Origin: Acanthosepion pharaonis
Lineage: Eukaryota; Mollusca; Cephalopoda; Sepiida; Sepiidae
Direction of reading: 5' to 3'
NCBI GenBank assembly: GCA_903632075.3
Contig: CAHIKZ030003327.1
Coordinates: 3,644,501 to 3,708,500, forward strand
Length of the DNA stretch: 64,000 bases
Under the pieces are notes generated by a model. The model was not told the origin of the DNA. It searched no databases and saw only the letters and a list, made by a program, of their open reading frames with translations. The translations under genes were made by a program, and so were the position numbers. Shown here piece by piece: positions 1-11,375 of this stretch (position 1 is the stretch's first letter; every line of letters starts with the position of its first letter).

Positions 1-1560
1 AAATCCGAAGTTGATTTTAAAAATCACAGTTGATTTATTTAAGATAGAATGATCTATTATGTATTATTGTATTTATTTCCAATTTATCTAGTTGAATTGT
101 TCACCTATATTGCATTTGATCCATTATTGTATTTAATTAGGTTACAATAAAATTTGTATTTTATATGAATACTATCTTATGAAAATTAAGATATAGTAGA
201 GTGGTTGGGGCTGTAATAAGGATTCAGGAGGTTCCATATTATAGAGATCCTTGCACTAGCCCTGAAAATCAGAACAATAGACATTTTTTGGTGAATTTTT
301 ATATTCTTCTTTCAAGCCATTGTTTAAAACTTAAATGAATTTCTTGGTAAGAATTAATTCATAAATAGGACAGTCCGCCGAATTCAGTTCAAGGAGACGT
401 TGTATTTGCAGACTACATTTGTAATTCCCTATTTGTGAGTTCGATCTCTAGTTAGGTCACCCTTAGGATCGACATGTGCACATCTAAGCATGACTTAGAT
501 ATTATGATATTAACTTAAATTTCAGAAAAAAATGGCATCGCAAAGAGAATTAACTAATATGAATTATCTCCCCTAGATACTGAAAGGAGAACAAACAACA
601 TCGCTAGGTTTCTCATTTTTATGATTGAGGCTACACAATCTTCCTATCCCCAAAATATGGCCTGATATCCCGTTCAAGCAAAGCATGGTAAGTGTTTTGT
701 TTTGTTTGTTTGTTTTTTGTATATTAGAGAGAGAGATGGAAAAAGAGATCATAGATTTTTCAAATTAAAAAAAAAAAGTGTTGATGTAAGGGAGGCAACT
801 TTAATCTAAGGGAAGTAATTCACTAAATATTATTTACAAACCTTAAATGAAATATATAATTTGTTTAGCAGGCTCCTTTGACTTGTGGCTGACATAGTTG
901 CGAATTTTAAATATGCACCAGTGTTCAGTGTTCAGAACTAACTAAAATACATGCTGATTTTCAAAATAGCCAAACCATTCCATTTGCAAGCTAGACGCAA
1001 CACAATCTTACTACTACTCTCCTAATACTGACCCGTGTATATCAAGTATTATTAGAAATCTCATTGAGTAGACTATTTGTATAAGAAGTACGATTCTCAC
1101 TGGGTGCCTCACTATTTTCATCAGGGCCAGACTAAAATCAATAAATATATAGCTGTTATAGTGGAACACACCTATTCTATAGTTAATAGACTCTCCCACC
1201 TATAATAAGTAGGAGAAGTAGCAGTCGCTGAGTCGGCAGTGAGTGGGTTAATCAGTCGATGTCGGACATTAAAGTATCAGCAACCCCAACTAGATTACTG
1301 CGTCATTACCTATTATTTGAAGTTCCTAACGTTTTGTACGTCAAACCTATTTTAGAACCGACTTAGTACAAATACAAGCCTCCACTGTGAAACCACTACA
1401 ATAGCCTACCTCATAAATGAAATAACTGCGTTTTCCAGTTACGATTTTAATAACCAACTTTCAAGAAAATCAAGAATTCCGTACCTGGAAGATTGGCGTA
1501 ATATAATTTTCAAGATATTTATATTTATATGGGATTTCTTCAGAAAATCGCGAAAAAGAG
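1..1560. other. AT-rich DNA without recognised gene
   Basis: No coding exon was recognised on either strand. The expected C-terminal exons of the SLC23 gene were searched for by motif (for example GGxFCxMFGM, NLQxVDxNSSR) and not seen. At 395-470 a weak tRNA-like remnant holds a box-B-like gagttcgatctct. A related SINE-type remnant (cgattctcactgggtgcc) sits at 1090-1110. Confidence 0.4.
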
Positions 1561-2300
1561 GATACATGATGCTAAAGATGCCCAAAACATAAGAAAAAAA
1601 ATTATTGGTAAAGTTTTGATGTTATTATTAAGAGAAGAGATCAAAGGAGTTCTATGCAAAAAATGTCTTTTTATCCTTTTTAAAAACTTTTAGAAACTTT
1701 GATCAGATATTTTTGTTTTCGTTTTTTTTTTTTTTTTTCGCGTCAACGCCAAATCTTAAATTTGATCGGATTTTGCGGTGAAAGACACGTTTATTTAAAA
1801 AGTCTTTCAAAATTCGGATAATTTTTGCATTTTAGTTTATCATCCTGGACTTATTCAGTCCTGAGAGCTTCACTAAAATCACTTAAGAAATGAATTATTT
1901 TTAAAATATCTCATTTTTAGAAAATCTTTTTAAAAGTATTTCTTACATCTATTACTCCTCACACATATACACACATCATTTTATGGAATTGCGTGAAATT
2001 CATTTTAATAACTCTCAATGTTTATATTATTTATAAAAACAAGTCCTCGAAGAATTTAAATCATTAAATTTTGAATCGTAAAATAAGTAAATGAAGCTAA
2101 GACATTATTTAATTAGAAAAGCTTTTAATTGCTTTTATGAATAAAATATATTATTAAGAAAAAAAAATGATGAATAAAGAATTTTTACAAGAATTTTCAT
2201 ATTTTAAATTTTAATTAAAATAATTTATAAACTTTTAAAATTCTGTATTAATTTGTATCGGTCAAGTGTTGTTATTAAATTAAAATTGTATTTAATAATA
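1560..2300 (+). repeat. AT-rich dispersed repeat, copy 1
   Basis: The sequence matches, in reverse complement, the region 48740-49495. Shared blocks include catgatg...atgccc(c)aaac, the run around gcggtgaaa, and tttaattagaaaagctttta followed by gcttttatgaataaaatata. No long ORF is visible. It is probably a non-autonomous transposon or a decayed mobile element of unknown class; the ends are approximate. Confidence 0.6.
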
Positions 2301-2339
2301 ATAATTGAAAAAGCTCTCTAGAATTCAGTGATCCCTAAT

Positions 2340-3640
2340 ATTTTAAAACGTATTGCGGTTTTTTCCTCCATATGTAAACGGTTCCTGTTCTATGTAGACT
2401 TTACAATAAGCGCCTTCTTGCTTCTTGCTTTCCTACTTGTTGGAAATTCTCTTCTGTTATTCCTGTCTTTAAGAATTCTATTGAACCTTAAATTGTCATC
2501 CTTTTAGTCTTTTTCCTCTTTTTGGCAAAGTACTAGAAGCTCTAATCATCTCTGAATTGGTTAGGCATCTTACTTTGCACAGCTTTTAATCAGATAGACA
2601 ATATGGCTTTTGGTAATCTAGGTAAACCGCCGACATTTTAAAAAGAATCTATTAAGGAAAGAATCTATAAGGCTTTGTCTGTAGCTTTATTTATCTCGAC
2701 GGCGTTTGACAGAGGGTTTAGCATATTGGTGTTCTTCACAAGTTGAAGGTCTATGGTGTCTCCTGCCGAATTTTTTATTTAATGAAGTCGTTCTTAAGTA
2801 TTGCGTAATGAACGTCGTGGTAAGTGGCTACATTTCTAGATCTTTTTATATTACTGCAGATGTTCCCCAGGGTTCTATCATTGGACAAACTTTCTTTTTT
2901 ATCTTTATCAACGATCCTCCTGATGTCATCAGTTCCCGGATCAGTATATATGTTGATAACACAACTTCTAATAGTAAGTCCCTTAAGTTCGATTAAGTAA
3001 AACTGGCAACCGATTTAAAAACTGGACTGAAATGACTTGTAAATTTTAACACTTCAACAACGAAAATGTTGTCTTATAGTCACCGTAGATAAATATTTTG
3101 CGCCCCCCCCACCTTCAACATTTCTGATGCCGACCACCATGACAGCAACTTATCACTCCCTCACTTTCTCCACTGGCATGAAGTGAAATGATTATATTGA
3201 ATCAATTGATGGGATCTGCCACTGGAAAAGTCAGTTTACTATGTCAGGCTAGACATTTTTCTCGCCAGAATCTATTTTGGGCAATTACAAGTCTACCCTT
3301 CACCTGTGCATTGAATACTGTTGCAAAATCTAGTCTGGTGCTTCTGCTATATGTCTAAAAATTCGTGACAAAATCCAAACAAAAACCTGCAACATTATCG
3401 GTCCTGGTCTGGCATCTCGGCTTTCAGTCACTTCCCTACCGCCATAACGAAACGTTCTACTCGATCAACTAAACTCACCTGACTTTATAACAGATCATTT
3501 TGGGATAGCTGTAAAACGTTTTAATGGGGAAAACTTTCTAGAATAAAAATCAGATTCAAGAGTTCGTCGAAAACTTTTTCACATCAAAACTTGTGGAAGT
3601 CTATCGAAGAGGTACTTGGTATGTGGTAACGAGTCATTGC
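2340..3640 (+). mobile_element. Jockey-like LINE reverse transcriptase relic
   Basis: Broken reading frames give a decayed non-LTR reverse transcriptase. Pieces in order are CWKFSSVIPVFKNS (RT block 1), LAKVLEALI (block 2), DVPQGSIIGQ with FIFINDPPDVISS (block 4) and YVDN in place of the catalytic YADD. Near 3300 comes the C-terminal LHLCIEYCCKIWSGAS. Frameshifts and stops separate them, so it is dead. The family is the one seen at 9.0, 12.0 and 22.2 kb. Confidence 0.75.
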
Positions 3641-3659
3641 AAATAATGGTTAATATAGA

Positions 3660-3950
3660 AGTGAATAAAATATAATTGTACTTGATCTTTTGAAAAATGC
3701 ATTTGATAAACAAAAACAAATTATCTATGACTCAATACATTTGCCGAGAATGTATAAAAGCAAATTGAAAATTTAGTAAAAGAAATGCTGCCCTATCATA
3801 TGTGGAAGGTTATAGTGAATATTGCATCAAGTCAAAAATATAACAGCTTCAGTCAGTTATGTGCCATACGTGATACACGCTTAGGCGATCATGTATCTTT
3901 CAATACATCTATCTTTTGATACATGATAGACGCAGGAGGTTGCCATTTCT
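3660..3950. other. Unassigned AT-rich stretch
   Basis: I see nothing recognisable here apart from repeated short words around atacatgat. No ORF or RNA is supported. Confidence 0.3.
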
Positions 3951-4125
3951 TTCTGCGGTAGACTAGTTCCCATCCAAGGCTATAGAAGCCGGTTTATCGC
4001 TGCTATTTACCCATAGCTGGGTATTAGCACGTAAGTGAATGTAATGGATTTGACTGGAATTCGAACTCGGCTCTCCGATTCCTCAGTCCGAGTCGCTATC
4101 CATTATTCCACGGTGTATCAAGTTA
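3950..4125 (-). repeat. SINE-like repeat
   Basis: The segment contains ggaattcgaactcggctctc followed by cgattcctcagtc and ctatccatta. This block recurs at 31710-31790 and in weaker form at 11255-11370. The reverse strand carries a GTTCGAATTCC box B, so it is probably tRNA-derived. It lies about 100 bp past the donor of the SLC23 exon at 4224. Confidence 0.5.
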
Positions 4126-4223
4126 GAAATATACGAGATATCAAGTTGGAAATATAATAAATAGATAAACCTAATAGATAAACCTAGATAAATAATATAT
4201 CATGTTAAAAATCTACCAGATAC

Positions 4224-4477
4224 CTTTGTGACACCAATGAGAGCGATATGATTGCTGTAGGAAGTGGTGGCGTTTCCTGCCCCCATGAAACCGGACACTA
4301 TCCCTGTGAAACCCTCAGACATAATACCTCGATTGACGGCGTGTTGTGGAGGCCGACCCGTGCCACAGATACTGGCTGCCGCGAAATAGTCACCAACGGA
4401 TTCAATAATTGAACTGATGACACCAACTGTGAAGCCGAAAAATGTCGGGGCATGGAATTTCGGATAACCATATTGAC
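4224..4477 (-). CDS. SLC23: SLC23-type transporter, exon with ESVGDY and NAT signature region
   Basis: This exon is 254 bp, with acceptor TTTTAG|G and donor AAAG|GTATCT, running from phase 1 to phase 0. It encodes GQYGYPKFHAPTFFGFTVGV, ISSIIESVGDYFAAASICG, RPPQHAVNRGIMSEGF and GNATTSYSNHIALIGVTK. The ESxGDYxA motif (substrate-site Glu and Asp), PPxHAxNRGI and GN(G/A)TTSYS are clear family marks. The NAT signature, usually (Q/E/P)NxGxxxxT(R/K), reads NHIALIGVTK. The following exon, expected to continue after GVTK, was not found in 1-4200. Confidence 0.93.
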
Positions 4478-4609
4478 CTAAAAGAAATAATAAAGAATCA
4501 GTTTCATATAAACATTCATAAAAAATATATTAATTTAAGTTTATGCTTGACGGAGTTTTTACTTTTAATGAACACTAATCATATATTTGTCTGAATTTCT
4601 GCAATGATG

Positions 4610-5310
4610 GTTTGGTTTGTTGTGTTTTACAGCATATCAACCTCAATGGGTTATTTAATGCCGATGCTTGCTTTTTTTTTTTTTCCGGTAATATTTTGTT
4701 TTGTCAAAAATCTATTTCTGGTAATATCCTTTTCCTCAAAAATGTATAGCTGGTAATATTATTTTAAAGCATATATTGCAGGTAATTTTTTTTTTCTTCA
4801 AAAACGTATTGCTGGTAATATTATTTTTTTTTCAAAAATATATTGCTGGTAATTTTTTTTTTTTTCCAAAATATATTGCTGGTAATATTTTTTTTTCAAA
4901 AATATATTGCTGGTAATATTTTTTTTTTCAAGAATATATTGCTGGTAACATTTTTTTTCAAAAATATATTGCTGGTAACAGTTTTGGGTTTTTTTTTTTT
5001 TTTTTGCTTTTTTTCAACAATATATCGCTGGTAATAGTGCTTTTTTCTTCAAAAATTTATTTCTGGTAATAATTTTTTAGAATGTATTTCTGGTATTAAA
5101 ACCTATTTTTACACTTTTAAGATACTTTTTACTTCAGTTTCGGGTTTAACTATTTGCTCATCGCTGGGACCCTAACAGGCGCTACCAACCCGGGTCAGAG
5201 TGGACCTGGGAACACCAGCAATTAAGAGGTGGTTCCACGCTCCTCAAAACCTCCTGATCAGAGGCCGTACTGCTGGATGTAGTTTATCGTCTCACCCAGG
5301 ACGGAATTTC
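4610..5310 (+). repeat. Dispersed repeat with internal TTGCTGGTAATA minisatellite (copy 1)
   Basis: The left part (cctcaatgggttatttaatg) and the right part (tgctcatcgctgggaccct to cgtctcacccaggacg) both recur at 47390-47780. Between them about ten units of roughly 36-40 bp repeat, each with attgctggtaat plus a T-run and caaaaat. The second copy has only about three such units, so the internal array has expanded here. A reverse-oriented partial copy lies at 51050-51195. No protein is encoded; the T-rich ORF in the array is an artefact. Confidence 0.65.
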
Positions 5311-5633
5311 TGCGATGAGGCTTTGTCATTATTTACAATATATTTCAAACCCTAGGTGGGGCATTGTGTTCTCATACTCAGTGGAAACGAGCGAGCAATA
5401 TCTAAACAGTACTAAATAAAATAAAAAAAGATGATATCCCTCGACATGAGCAGTGGGACGGGAATTGTCTGTCCCCAGAAAGTAAATAACGCGTTCATCT
5501 CGGAATTCACTGTAGGTTTCGAAAGGCCGGGGGGGGGGGTCACAACAGCCGAAACGTTTGGGATAACAACAATAACAAACTTGAGGACAATAATCCTATT
5601 ATAAATATCGTAAATAATATTACTAATATTCTA

Positions 5634-5636
<3 letters not shown>
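5310..5636. other. Unassigned, with a PLE-type end remnant
   Basis: Mostly nothing recognisable. At 5543-5605 cagccgaaacgtttgggata followed by gaggacaata resembles the terminal repeat of the Penelope-like elements at 54.2 kb. Confidence 0.4.

Positions 5637-5702
<66 letters not shown>
5637..5702. repeat. (TA)n microsatellite
   Basis: An uninterrupted TA run of about 65 bp, directly left of the palindrome. Confidence 0.95.
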
Positions 5703-5707
<5 letters not shown>

Positions 5708-5713
5708 AGGCAT

Positions 5714-5800
5714 AAACACTAATATTCCATGGTCATAATTTATTCCATTGGAATCGTACGATTCAATGGAATAAATTATGACCATGGAATATTAGTGTTT
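5714..5800. repeat. Near-perfect 87-bp palindrome
   Basis: The two halves are reverse complements from aaacactaatattcc to ggaatattagtgttt, with one single-base indel near the centre (gaatcgtacgattc). There is almost no loop. It sits between two AT microsatellites and can form a long cruciform or hairpin. Confidence 0.92.
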
Positions 5801-5833
5801 AAGTTTTTATTATATGTTATATTTATTATATTA

Positions 5834-5844
5834 TTATATATATA

Positions 5845-5910
<66 letters not shown>
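5834..5910. repeat. (TA)n then (AG)n microsatellite
   Basis: An AT run passes directly into an AG run. ORFs across it on both strands are low-complexity artefacts. Confidence 0.95.
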
Positions 5911-5911
<1 letters not shown>

Positions 5912-6094
5912 GCCTGGCGTTTGGGTTTAAGTATGACACAGACAGTCGCCGACCCAAATGAGAGAAAAACCGATGGACTAAAATTCCACTGTTCGTAGGG
6001 TTTATTTTTATGGAAGTGGGGGGGGGAATTGTCGTCCGAATGCCACTCATACTTACGCAAACATACATACACGCACGTTCACTCATTGGCATAC

Positions 6095-6125
6095 GCAGAC
6101 ACACACACGCGCGCGCGCGTGCGCA
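6095..6125. repeat. (CA)n/(CG)n microsatellite
   Basis: An acacacgcgcgcg run inside a partly mirrored stretch: aagtgg...cgtccgaatgccactcatacttacg at 6013-6058 returns as cgtaagtatgagtggcgtcc at 6181-6200. Confidence 0.8.
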
Positions 6126-6346
6126 CGCTCACTCACTGGAGCTCACACAAACATAATGTACGTGCGTGTATGTATGTTTCCGTAAGTATGAGTGGCGTCC
6201 CGACGACAGTTTTTCCTCCCACTTCCATAAAGACCCCCGTTATACGCAATCATATATAAATCCAAAATTGAAAAAATTAATCAGTTTGCCTGACGATCGC
6301 AAATAGCGTGAAACCCAGGCTCACAAATTCAAATCAATCCAACTAA

Positions 6347-6350
<4 letters not shown>

Positions 6351-6392
<42 letters not shown>
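6351..6392. repeat. (AT)n microsatellite
   Basis: A run of about 42 bp beside a dispersed repeat (6400-6540) that starts with aaggtgtgctatatttatag. Confidence 0.95.
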
Positions 6393-6395
<3 letters not shown>

Positions 6396-6399
6396 TAAA

Positions 6400-6540
6400 T
6401 TTACTCTTAAGGTGTGCTATATTTATAGGATAAAGTGCTCAATATCAGAGATAGAGCGTGTGTAAATATAAAAGTGAACATTGAAGTCAACACTTACAGG
6501 CGACAGGGTATTAACACGAAAGTGAATGTAATGAACACTA
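6400..6540 (+). repeat. Dispersed repeat (gtgctatattta...aagtgaacattgaag family)
   Basis: The blocks gataaagtgctcaatatcag, agatagagcgtg and aaagtgaacattgaagtcaa recur, partly inverted, at 27365-27470, 29945-30110 and 32945-33135. Each copy abuts an AT microsatellite. The family function is unknown. Confidence 0.6.
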
Positions 6541-7480
6541 GGGGAATTCGTGTAAATAATAGCAGATATGATTTCATCATCACTGCGATAATGATTCACA
6601 GCCATGTGATTTTTCATGTTGGGGAACAGATGATAGTCAGATCAGGAGAATAAGGATTTCGACCAACCAGTTGAAAGCCATGGTCATGCACAGCAGCCAT
6701 TGAAACCAAGGACTTTTGTGCTGGAGCATTTTCTTGATGAAAAAAGACCCCTTTCGTCAGGTTTCCTGGGGGTGGTCTTGATAGACTTTTGTACCTGCCT
6801 TATCAAGTTGGCATATTACTCTCCATTGATGGTGTGGCCCTTCATGAAGATAGTCAATAAACACAATGTCTTTTGCATCTCAAAAAACTGAGGCCATCAC
6901 CTTCCTTACAGATGAAATGACCATGGGCTTCTTTGGGGAGGAGGGTGTTTCCACAGTATGGATTGTCTCTTTGTCTCTGAATCAACGTGATGAACCCAAC
7001 ATCTAACAAAACGTTCAAGGAAACCAGCTGGCTCTGTCTCAAACAATGTCAGATTTATCCGTGATGTGATCAGTCTGGTACGCTTTTGATCAGGCGTGAG
7101 AAGACTGGCACCCACGGAGCAGAAACCTTCGTCATGCCAAGTTCATTGTGCAGAATATTCTAAACTCTCTCACGGGATATGCTAATAGCATTGGCTACTT
7201 GATTTATAGTCAATCGCTTGTCATCTATTAACATGAGATGAACATGATCAACGTTTTCCTCGGTGGTAGCAGTTGCAGAATGTCCAGACCTTGAGTCATA
7301 TTTAAGACACTTCTTTCCCCCCCCCTTCAGCTGCCCACTTTTGCACTGTTGATAAAGCTGGAATGTCATCTCTTAATGTAGTAACCATGATACAAAGAAT
7401 GTCTTTGGAGGTTAAACCCTTTTTTTGTATGTACTTGTTAATACCACAATACCAAACTTTGTCCATTTTCAAGAGAAGTT
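6430..7480 (-). mobile_element. Mariner transposase relic
   Basis: Read on the minus strand from about 7460 downwards, broken frames give mariner transposase pieces. These are TEENVDHVHLMLIDDKRLTI (helix-turn-helix region), LLTPDQKRTRLITSR, ETEPAGFLERF, WVHHVDSETKRQS (around the first catalytic Asp, with substitutions), and near 6570-6615 KNHMAVNHYRSDDEIISAI (C-terminus). The order fits a full-length element of about 1 kb carrying several frameshifts, so it is inactive. It lies in an SLC23 intron. Confidence 0.8.
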
Positions 7481-7791
7481 GCTACTAGTTACATTTGAAG
7501 TCTTCTTTGAACAGTCAGATGTCAGTTTACCTAGAAAGAATATTTCTTTCTATGTAAACTGACATCATGCAATTACTAATAAAAAAAAGAGTTGAAATGA
7601 ATGCATGCAAGATTTCACAGTTATAGCATCAATCCTTCATAGTTGTCCTATGAAGTCTACAGCCCACCCTCGTAATTACATTAACAGAAGGGAACAGTGA
7701 AAGAAAATCAATGACTCTAATGCATAGCTAAAACATTTATTTTCTTTCAAACTAATAAACAGAGCGAAAAAACAAAGAGATCTTTAGAAAC

Positions 7792-7948
7792 CTGGATAGG
7801 GAATTGTAATCCAAGGTGTTGAATCGATCATTTCATTTTTGGCATCGGTTCTAGCAAGGAATTGTTTTGCTTGTGGATCCTCTGTGAAGTAACCGCTGAC
7901 CGTCAGAATGTAAGAAATGACCCAGCCAATACACAACGCTAATAATAT
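7792..7948 (-). CDS. SLC23: SLC23-type transporter, exon with ARTDA motif
   Basis: This exon is 157 bp, with acceptor TTCCACAG and donor CCAG|GTTTCT (a weak but valid GT). It enters in phase 0 and leaves in phase 1. Residues ILLALCIGWVISYILTVSGY, then FLARTDAKNE, then PWITIPYP match LLALCLSWLLCFILTxTxxxP, xARTDxxxxV and PWFxxPYPGQWG of SVCTs. The ARTDA stretch and the PW..(I/F)PYPG stretch are hallmarks of the family. Confidence 0.92.
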
Positions 7949-8980
7949 CTGTGGAAGAGGCAGAAAAAGACACGTGAAAATGATTTGCGCTTTTTTAATT
8001 GGATATGATTATATTTTTGAACTTTCTTGATTAGTTTTATGACAATCAATATGTTAGTCTCAGAACTAAACTATAACCGTTCCACCATCGCCAGAGCAAA
8101 CAATGAATCTTGTCCTGTCATGATGAACAGTTCTACTTTCCGTGATACACCTGGCCTTGAACGTCTATTGGACACTAAGGCAGATCGAGTTTGAAACTGC
8201 GGTATTGTTCCTCAATTTGAAATTTTGACATGATAAATAACATCAAATATTTTTCCAAATCGTTACTTTTTTTTTTTTTTTTGAAAAAAACGAGTTTAAA
8301 GCTTAAATTTAGGCTCAAAATCATATCGTTGAAATTTCATTCCGGTGACCAGTGAAAGCCTTAGAGCACAGCGTTATAAAATTTATAATTTACCAAGGCT
8401 TTACTTATTGTATATGGACAAGATTCATGGTACAAGCACATTATTAATAAATTATTATGACATCAAATAAAAACTTCATTTACTTCAAAGGGATATTATA
8501 CTGAAAAATTTAGCTATATTATGATGTAATATGTTATATAGTGCCTAGCTTTAGTGGGATTTTCAATAAACAATGCAAATTTAAAACATTCTGTATTATA
8601 ATTTGTGCCTAGCAGTATTATGGTGCTATATACAATTTTTTTCTATTTTGGTTTTTATTAAATATGATCTAACAAATGATCTAATAAGTCTTATTCATTT
8701 TGCTTGTGGTGATTCATAATTAAAATTCTGGTTTGAATATATTTTCCACTCAATGTATCTAATACAAAAACATCAGCTTTATTTGAATTTATTCTTGAAA
8801 TAGTAAAATTTTTAAGTCAGTTTGTAAGCAAAAACCTACGGAAAATTAGGCATTTCCATGCATTTTTTCCAGATCTTTAAAACTAAATGCCCAAATATTG
8901 ATAAAAGTTATGAATCTAATTTTTGATGTCAATATTTAGCACATCAAACCTCAGCTTTTACACTGAGTGCAATGTTGACT
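7949..8980. other. Intronic AT-rich DNA, nothing recognised
   Basis: No ORF, RNA or repeat family was identified between the SLC23 exon and the LINE 3' end. Confidence 0.3.
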
Positions 8981-8984
8981 TTCT

Positions 8985-9650
8985 AAAAGAAGCGAAAAAT
9001 CAACCTGTTCTATTTGAACACGTTCACCGCAGATTCCAAATGGAACACATCTATCCGATCCATTGCTAAAGATGCTAGGAAAATGGTCGGGTAACTTGTG
9101 CTGTTACAGAAAGACTAAAAATATCAAATTGCTGCCACATCTGGGCTGGAGCTACCCAATCTTTACTTTCCAGAGTTTATAAGTGTTTGTGCAGACTTGT
9201 GGGCGATAAATTATTTTCCATTCTACATCCCCTTTTCTCGTAGTCGCAGTGTGGCAAGTCCCTCTCTACTCTATCGCTATTCCCATAGAAAATGTTCTGA
9301 TGATCTAAATTCTCTCGTTCCAACATTTTCGACATTTACATCTAGAACCCGCCATGCCACGTCCACATGGTCGAATCATCCTCCTTTATCCGTATTCCAC
9401 GAAAAAATTTCCACGGGCAGCTTCTGTCCAAGAACTGTTACTTTCTGGAACAGACTCCCGAGAGGATGCTTCCCGATAACTACAAACTTCAACTCTTCAA
9501 GTCTAGAGTTAACCCTAATTTATCCGAATATCCTCATAATCTGCGTTTACTTCCTCATCCTTCGTTCATACAACAACCTCATTCAATAAACCTCTACCTT
9601 GAGTGGTTCTTGGGCCTTGTATTTCGTGAATATTTAATATAAAAAGAATA
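8985..9650 (+). mobile_element. Jockey-like LINE 3' end relic
   Basis: The C-terminal part of the same LINE family seen at 2.3 kb. Pieces are ADSKWNTSIRSIAKDARKMVG, then SVASPSLLYRYSHRKCSDDL, NSLVPTFSTFTSRTRHATST, FCPRTVTFWNRLPRGCFPI and LEWFLG. These match the conserved end of many jockey-like RT proteins (DLFxRxxxLWNxLPxxxFP). A frame change occurs near 9480. It is 5'-truncated, as usual for LINEs. Confidence 0.78.
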
Positions 9651-9659
9651 AAATTTCCT

Positions 9660-9990
9660 TTCCTCTAAGACAAATAATTGTAGTTATGTAGGGATGTTCA
9701 TGTTGTAGTGTGTGACTGAGCCCAGATCATGTCAGAATAGATTTTGCAGTCGGTGGTGTTCTTCAGAGAAGCCATATTTGAGCTGACAGATGATCCTTGA
9801 TGAACAACACCATCACTTGATAAGATACCAGTAGTGTTGAAACAAAATTGCAATTTTTGTAGTGATGTTATAACATGCATATGTTGTAATTTTGAATAAA
9901 TATTATTTGCTCTTTCTCGGTATTGAGCTCCCTTTTAAGAATAGTGTTTTTGGTTATCGAAATTTTATTCCATCTCTACCAACCCTGGAC
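9660..9990. other. Unassigned intronic DNA
   Basis: I see no gene. The stretch from 9700 to 9885 has partial internal symmetry (tgttgtagtgtg... and ...gtagtgatgttataaca) but no clear element. Confidence 0.3.
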
Positions 9991-9994
9991 TTAG

Positions 9995-11135
9995 TTACAA
10001 TCAATATATAAATTAAACCCTCACTTTGTGGCCACAGTAGTTTCTATGCATTTATATTCCAGGGAATGTAAATAAATCTAAAAGACATGCCTGTGTAGCT
10101 AATCAGTATTTCATTGATTGATTGCTTCGTTTTCTACGGCTTATCAACAACCAAGAAATTATAAGTGGATATAAAGTGGGGGATCAATTCTACATTACAA
10201 TCAATGTATAAATTAATCCCTCACTTTGTGGCCACGGTAGTTTCTATACATCTATATTCCAGGGAATGCAAATAAATCTAAAAGACATGCCTGTGTAGCT
10301 AATCAGTATTTCATTGATTGATTGCTTCGTTTTATACGGCTTATCAACAACCAAGAAATTATAAGTGGATTTAAAGTGGGGGATCAATTCTACATTACAA
10401 TCAATATATAAACTGATCCCTCACTTTGTGGCCACGGTAGTTTCTATACATCTATATTCCAGGGAATGCAAATAAATCTAAAAGACATGCCTGTGTAGCT
10501 AATCAGTATTTCGTTTGATTGATTGCTTCGTTTTATACGGCTTATCAACAACCAAGAAATTATAAGTGGATATAAAGTGGGGGATCAACTCTACATTACA
10601 ATCAATATATAAACTGATCCCTCACTTTGTGGCCACGGTAGTTTCTATACATCTATATTCCAGGGAATGCAAATAAATCTAAAAGACATGCCTGTGTAGC
10701 TAATCAGTATTTCGTTTGATTGATTGCTTCGTTTTCTACGGCTTATCAACAACCAAGAAATTATAAGTGGATATAAAGTGGGGGATCAATTCTACATTAC
10801 AATCAATAAACTGATCCCTCACTTTGTGGCCACGGTAGTTTCTATACATCTATATTCCAGAGAATGCAAATAAATCTAAAAGACATGTCTGTGTAGCTAG
10901 TCAGTATTTCATTGATTGATTGCTTCGTTTTCTACGGCTTATCAACAACCAAGAAATTATAAGTGGATATAAAGTGGGGGATCAATTCTACATTGCAATC
11001 AATATAAACTGATCCCTCACTTTGTGGCCACGGTAGTTTCTATACATCTATATTCCAGAGAATGTAAATAAATCCAAATCTTGTTTAGCTAATCAGTATT
11101 TCATTGATTGATTCATTCATTTTCTACAGCTTAAC
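9995..11135 (+). repeat. Tandem satellite, about 200-bp unit, six copies
   Basis: Copies start at about 9995, 10195, 10395, 10596, 10797 and 10993. Each starts with ttacaatcaatatataaa and contains cctcactttgtggccacggt, gacatgcctgtgtagctaat and gattgattgcttcgtttt. The first copies are nearly identical; the last is diverged and truncated. It is non-coding and lies in an SLC23 intron. Confidence 0.92.
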
Positions 11136-11234
11136 CCCTTGCAGGTTATTTAAAACCAGAAAATTTTTTTAGATGATAAATTCTTTTCTATACTAATGGT
11201 TTCAATGACACAAGTCTTACTAATTAATCAATAG

Positions 11235-11375
11235 CTGCGGGGAGAAGAGGTGGATTCATAACCTTCCCAAAGGGATTTGTGCGTAAGTAAATATAACGGA
11301 CCCAGTGGGAATTGAAAGTCAGCTTCCTGGTTAACAATTCCGAGCCATTATCCATTACACCACCCACACATCCAA
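11235..11375 (-). repeat. SINE-like repeat remnant
   Basis: The pattern taagtaaatataacggaccc, then agtgggaattgaaagtcagc, then ccgagccattatccattaca resembles the copies at 3950 and 31710. It is degenerate. Confidence 0.4.
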
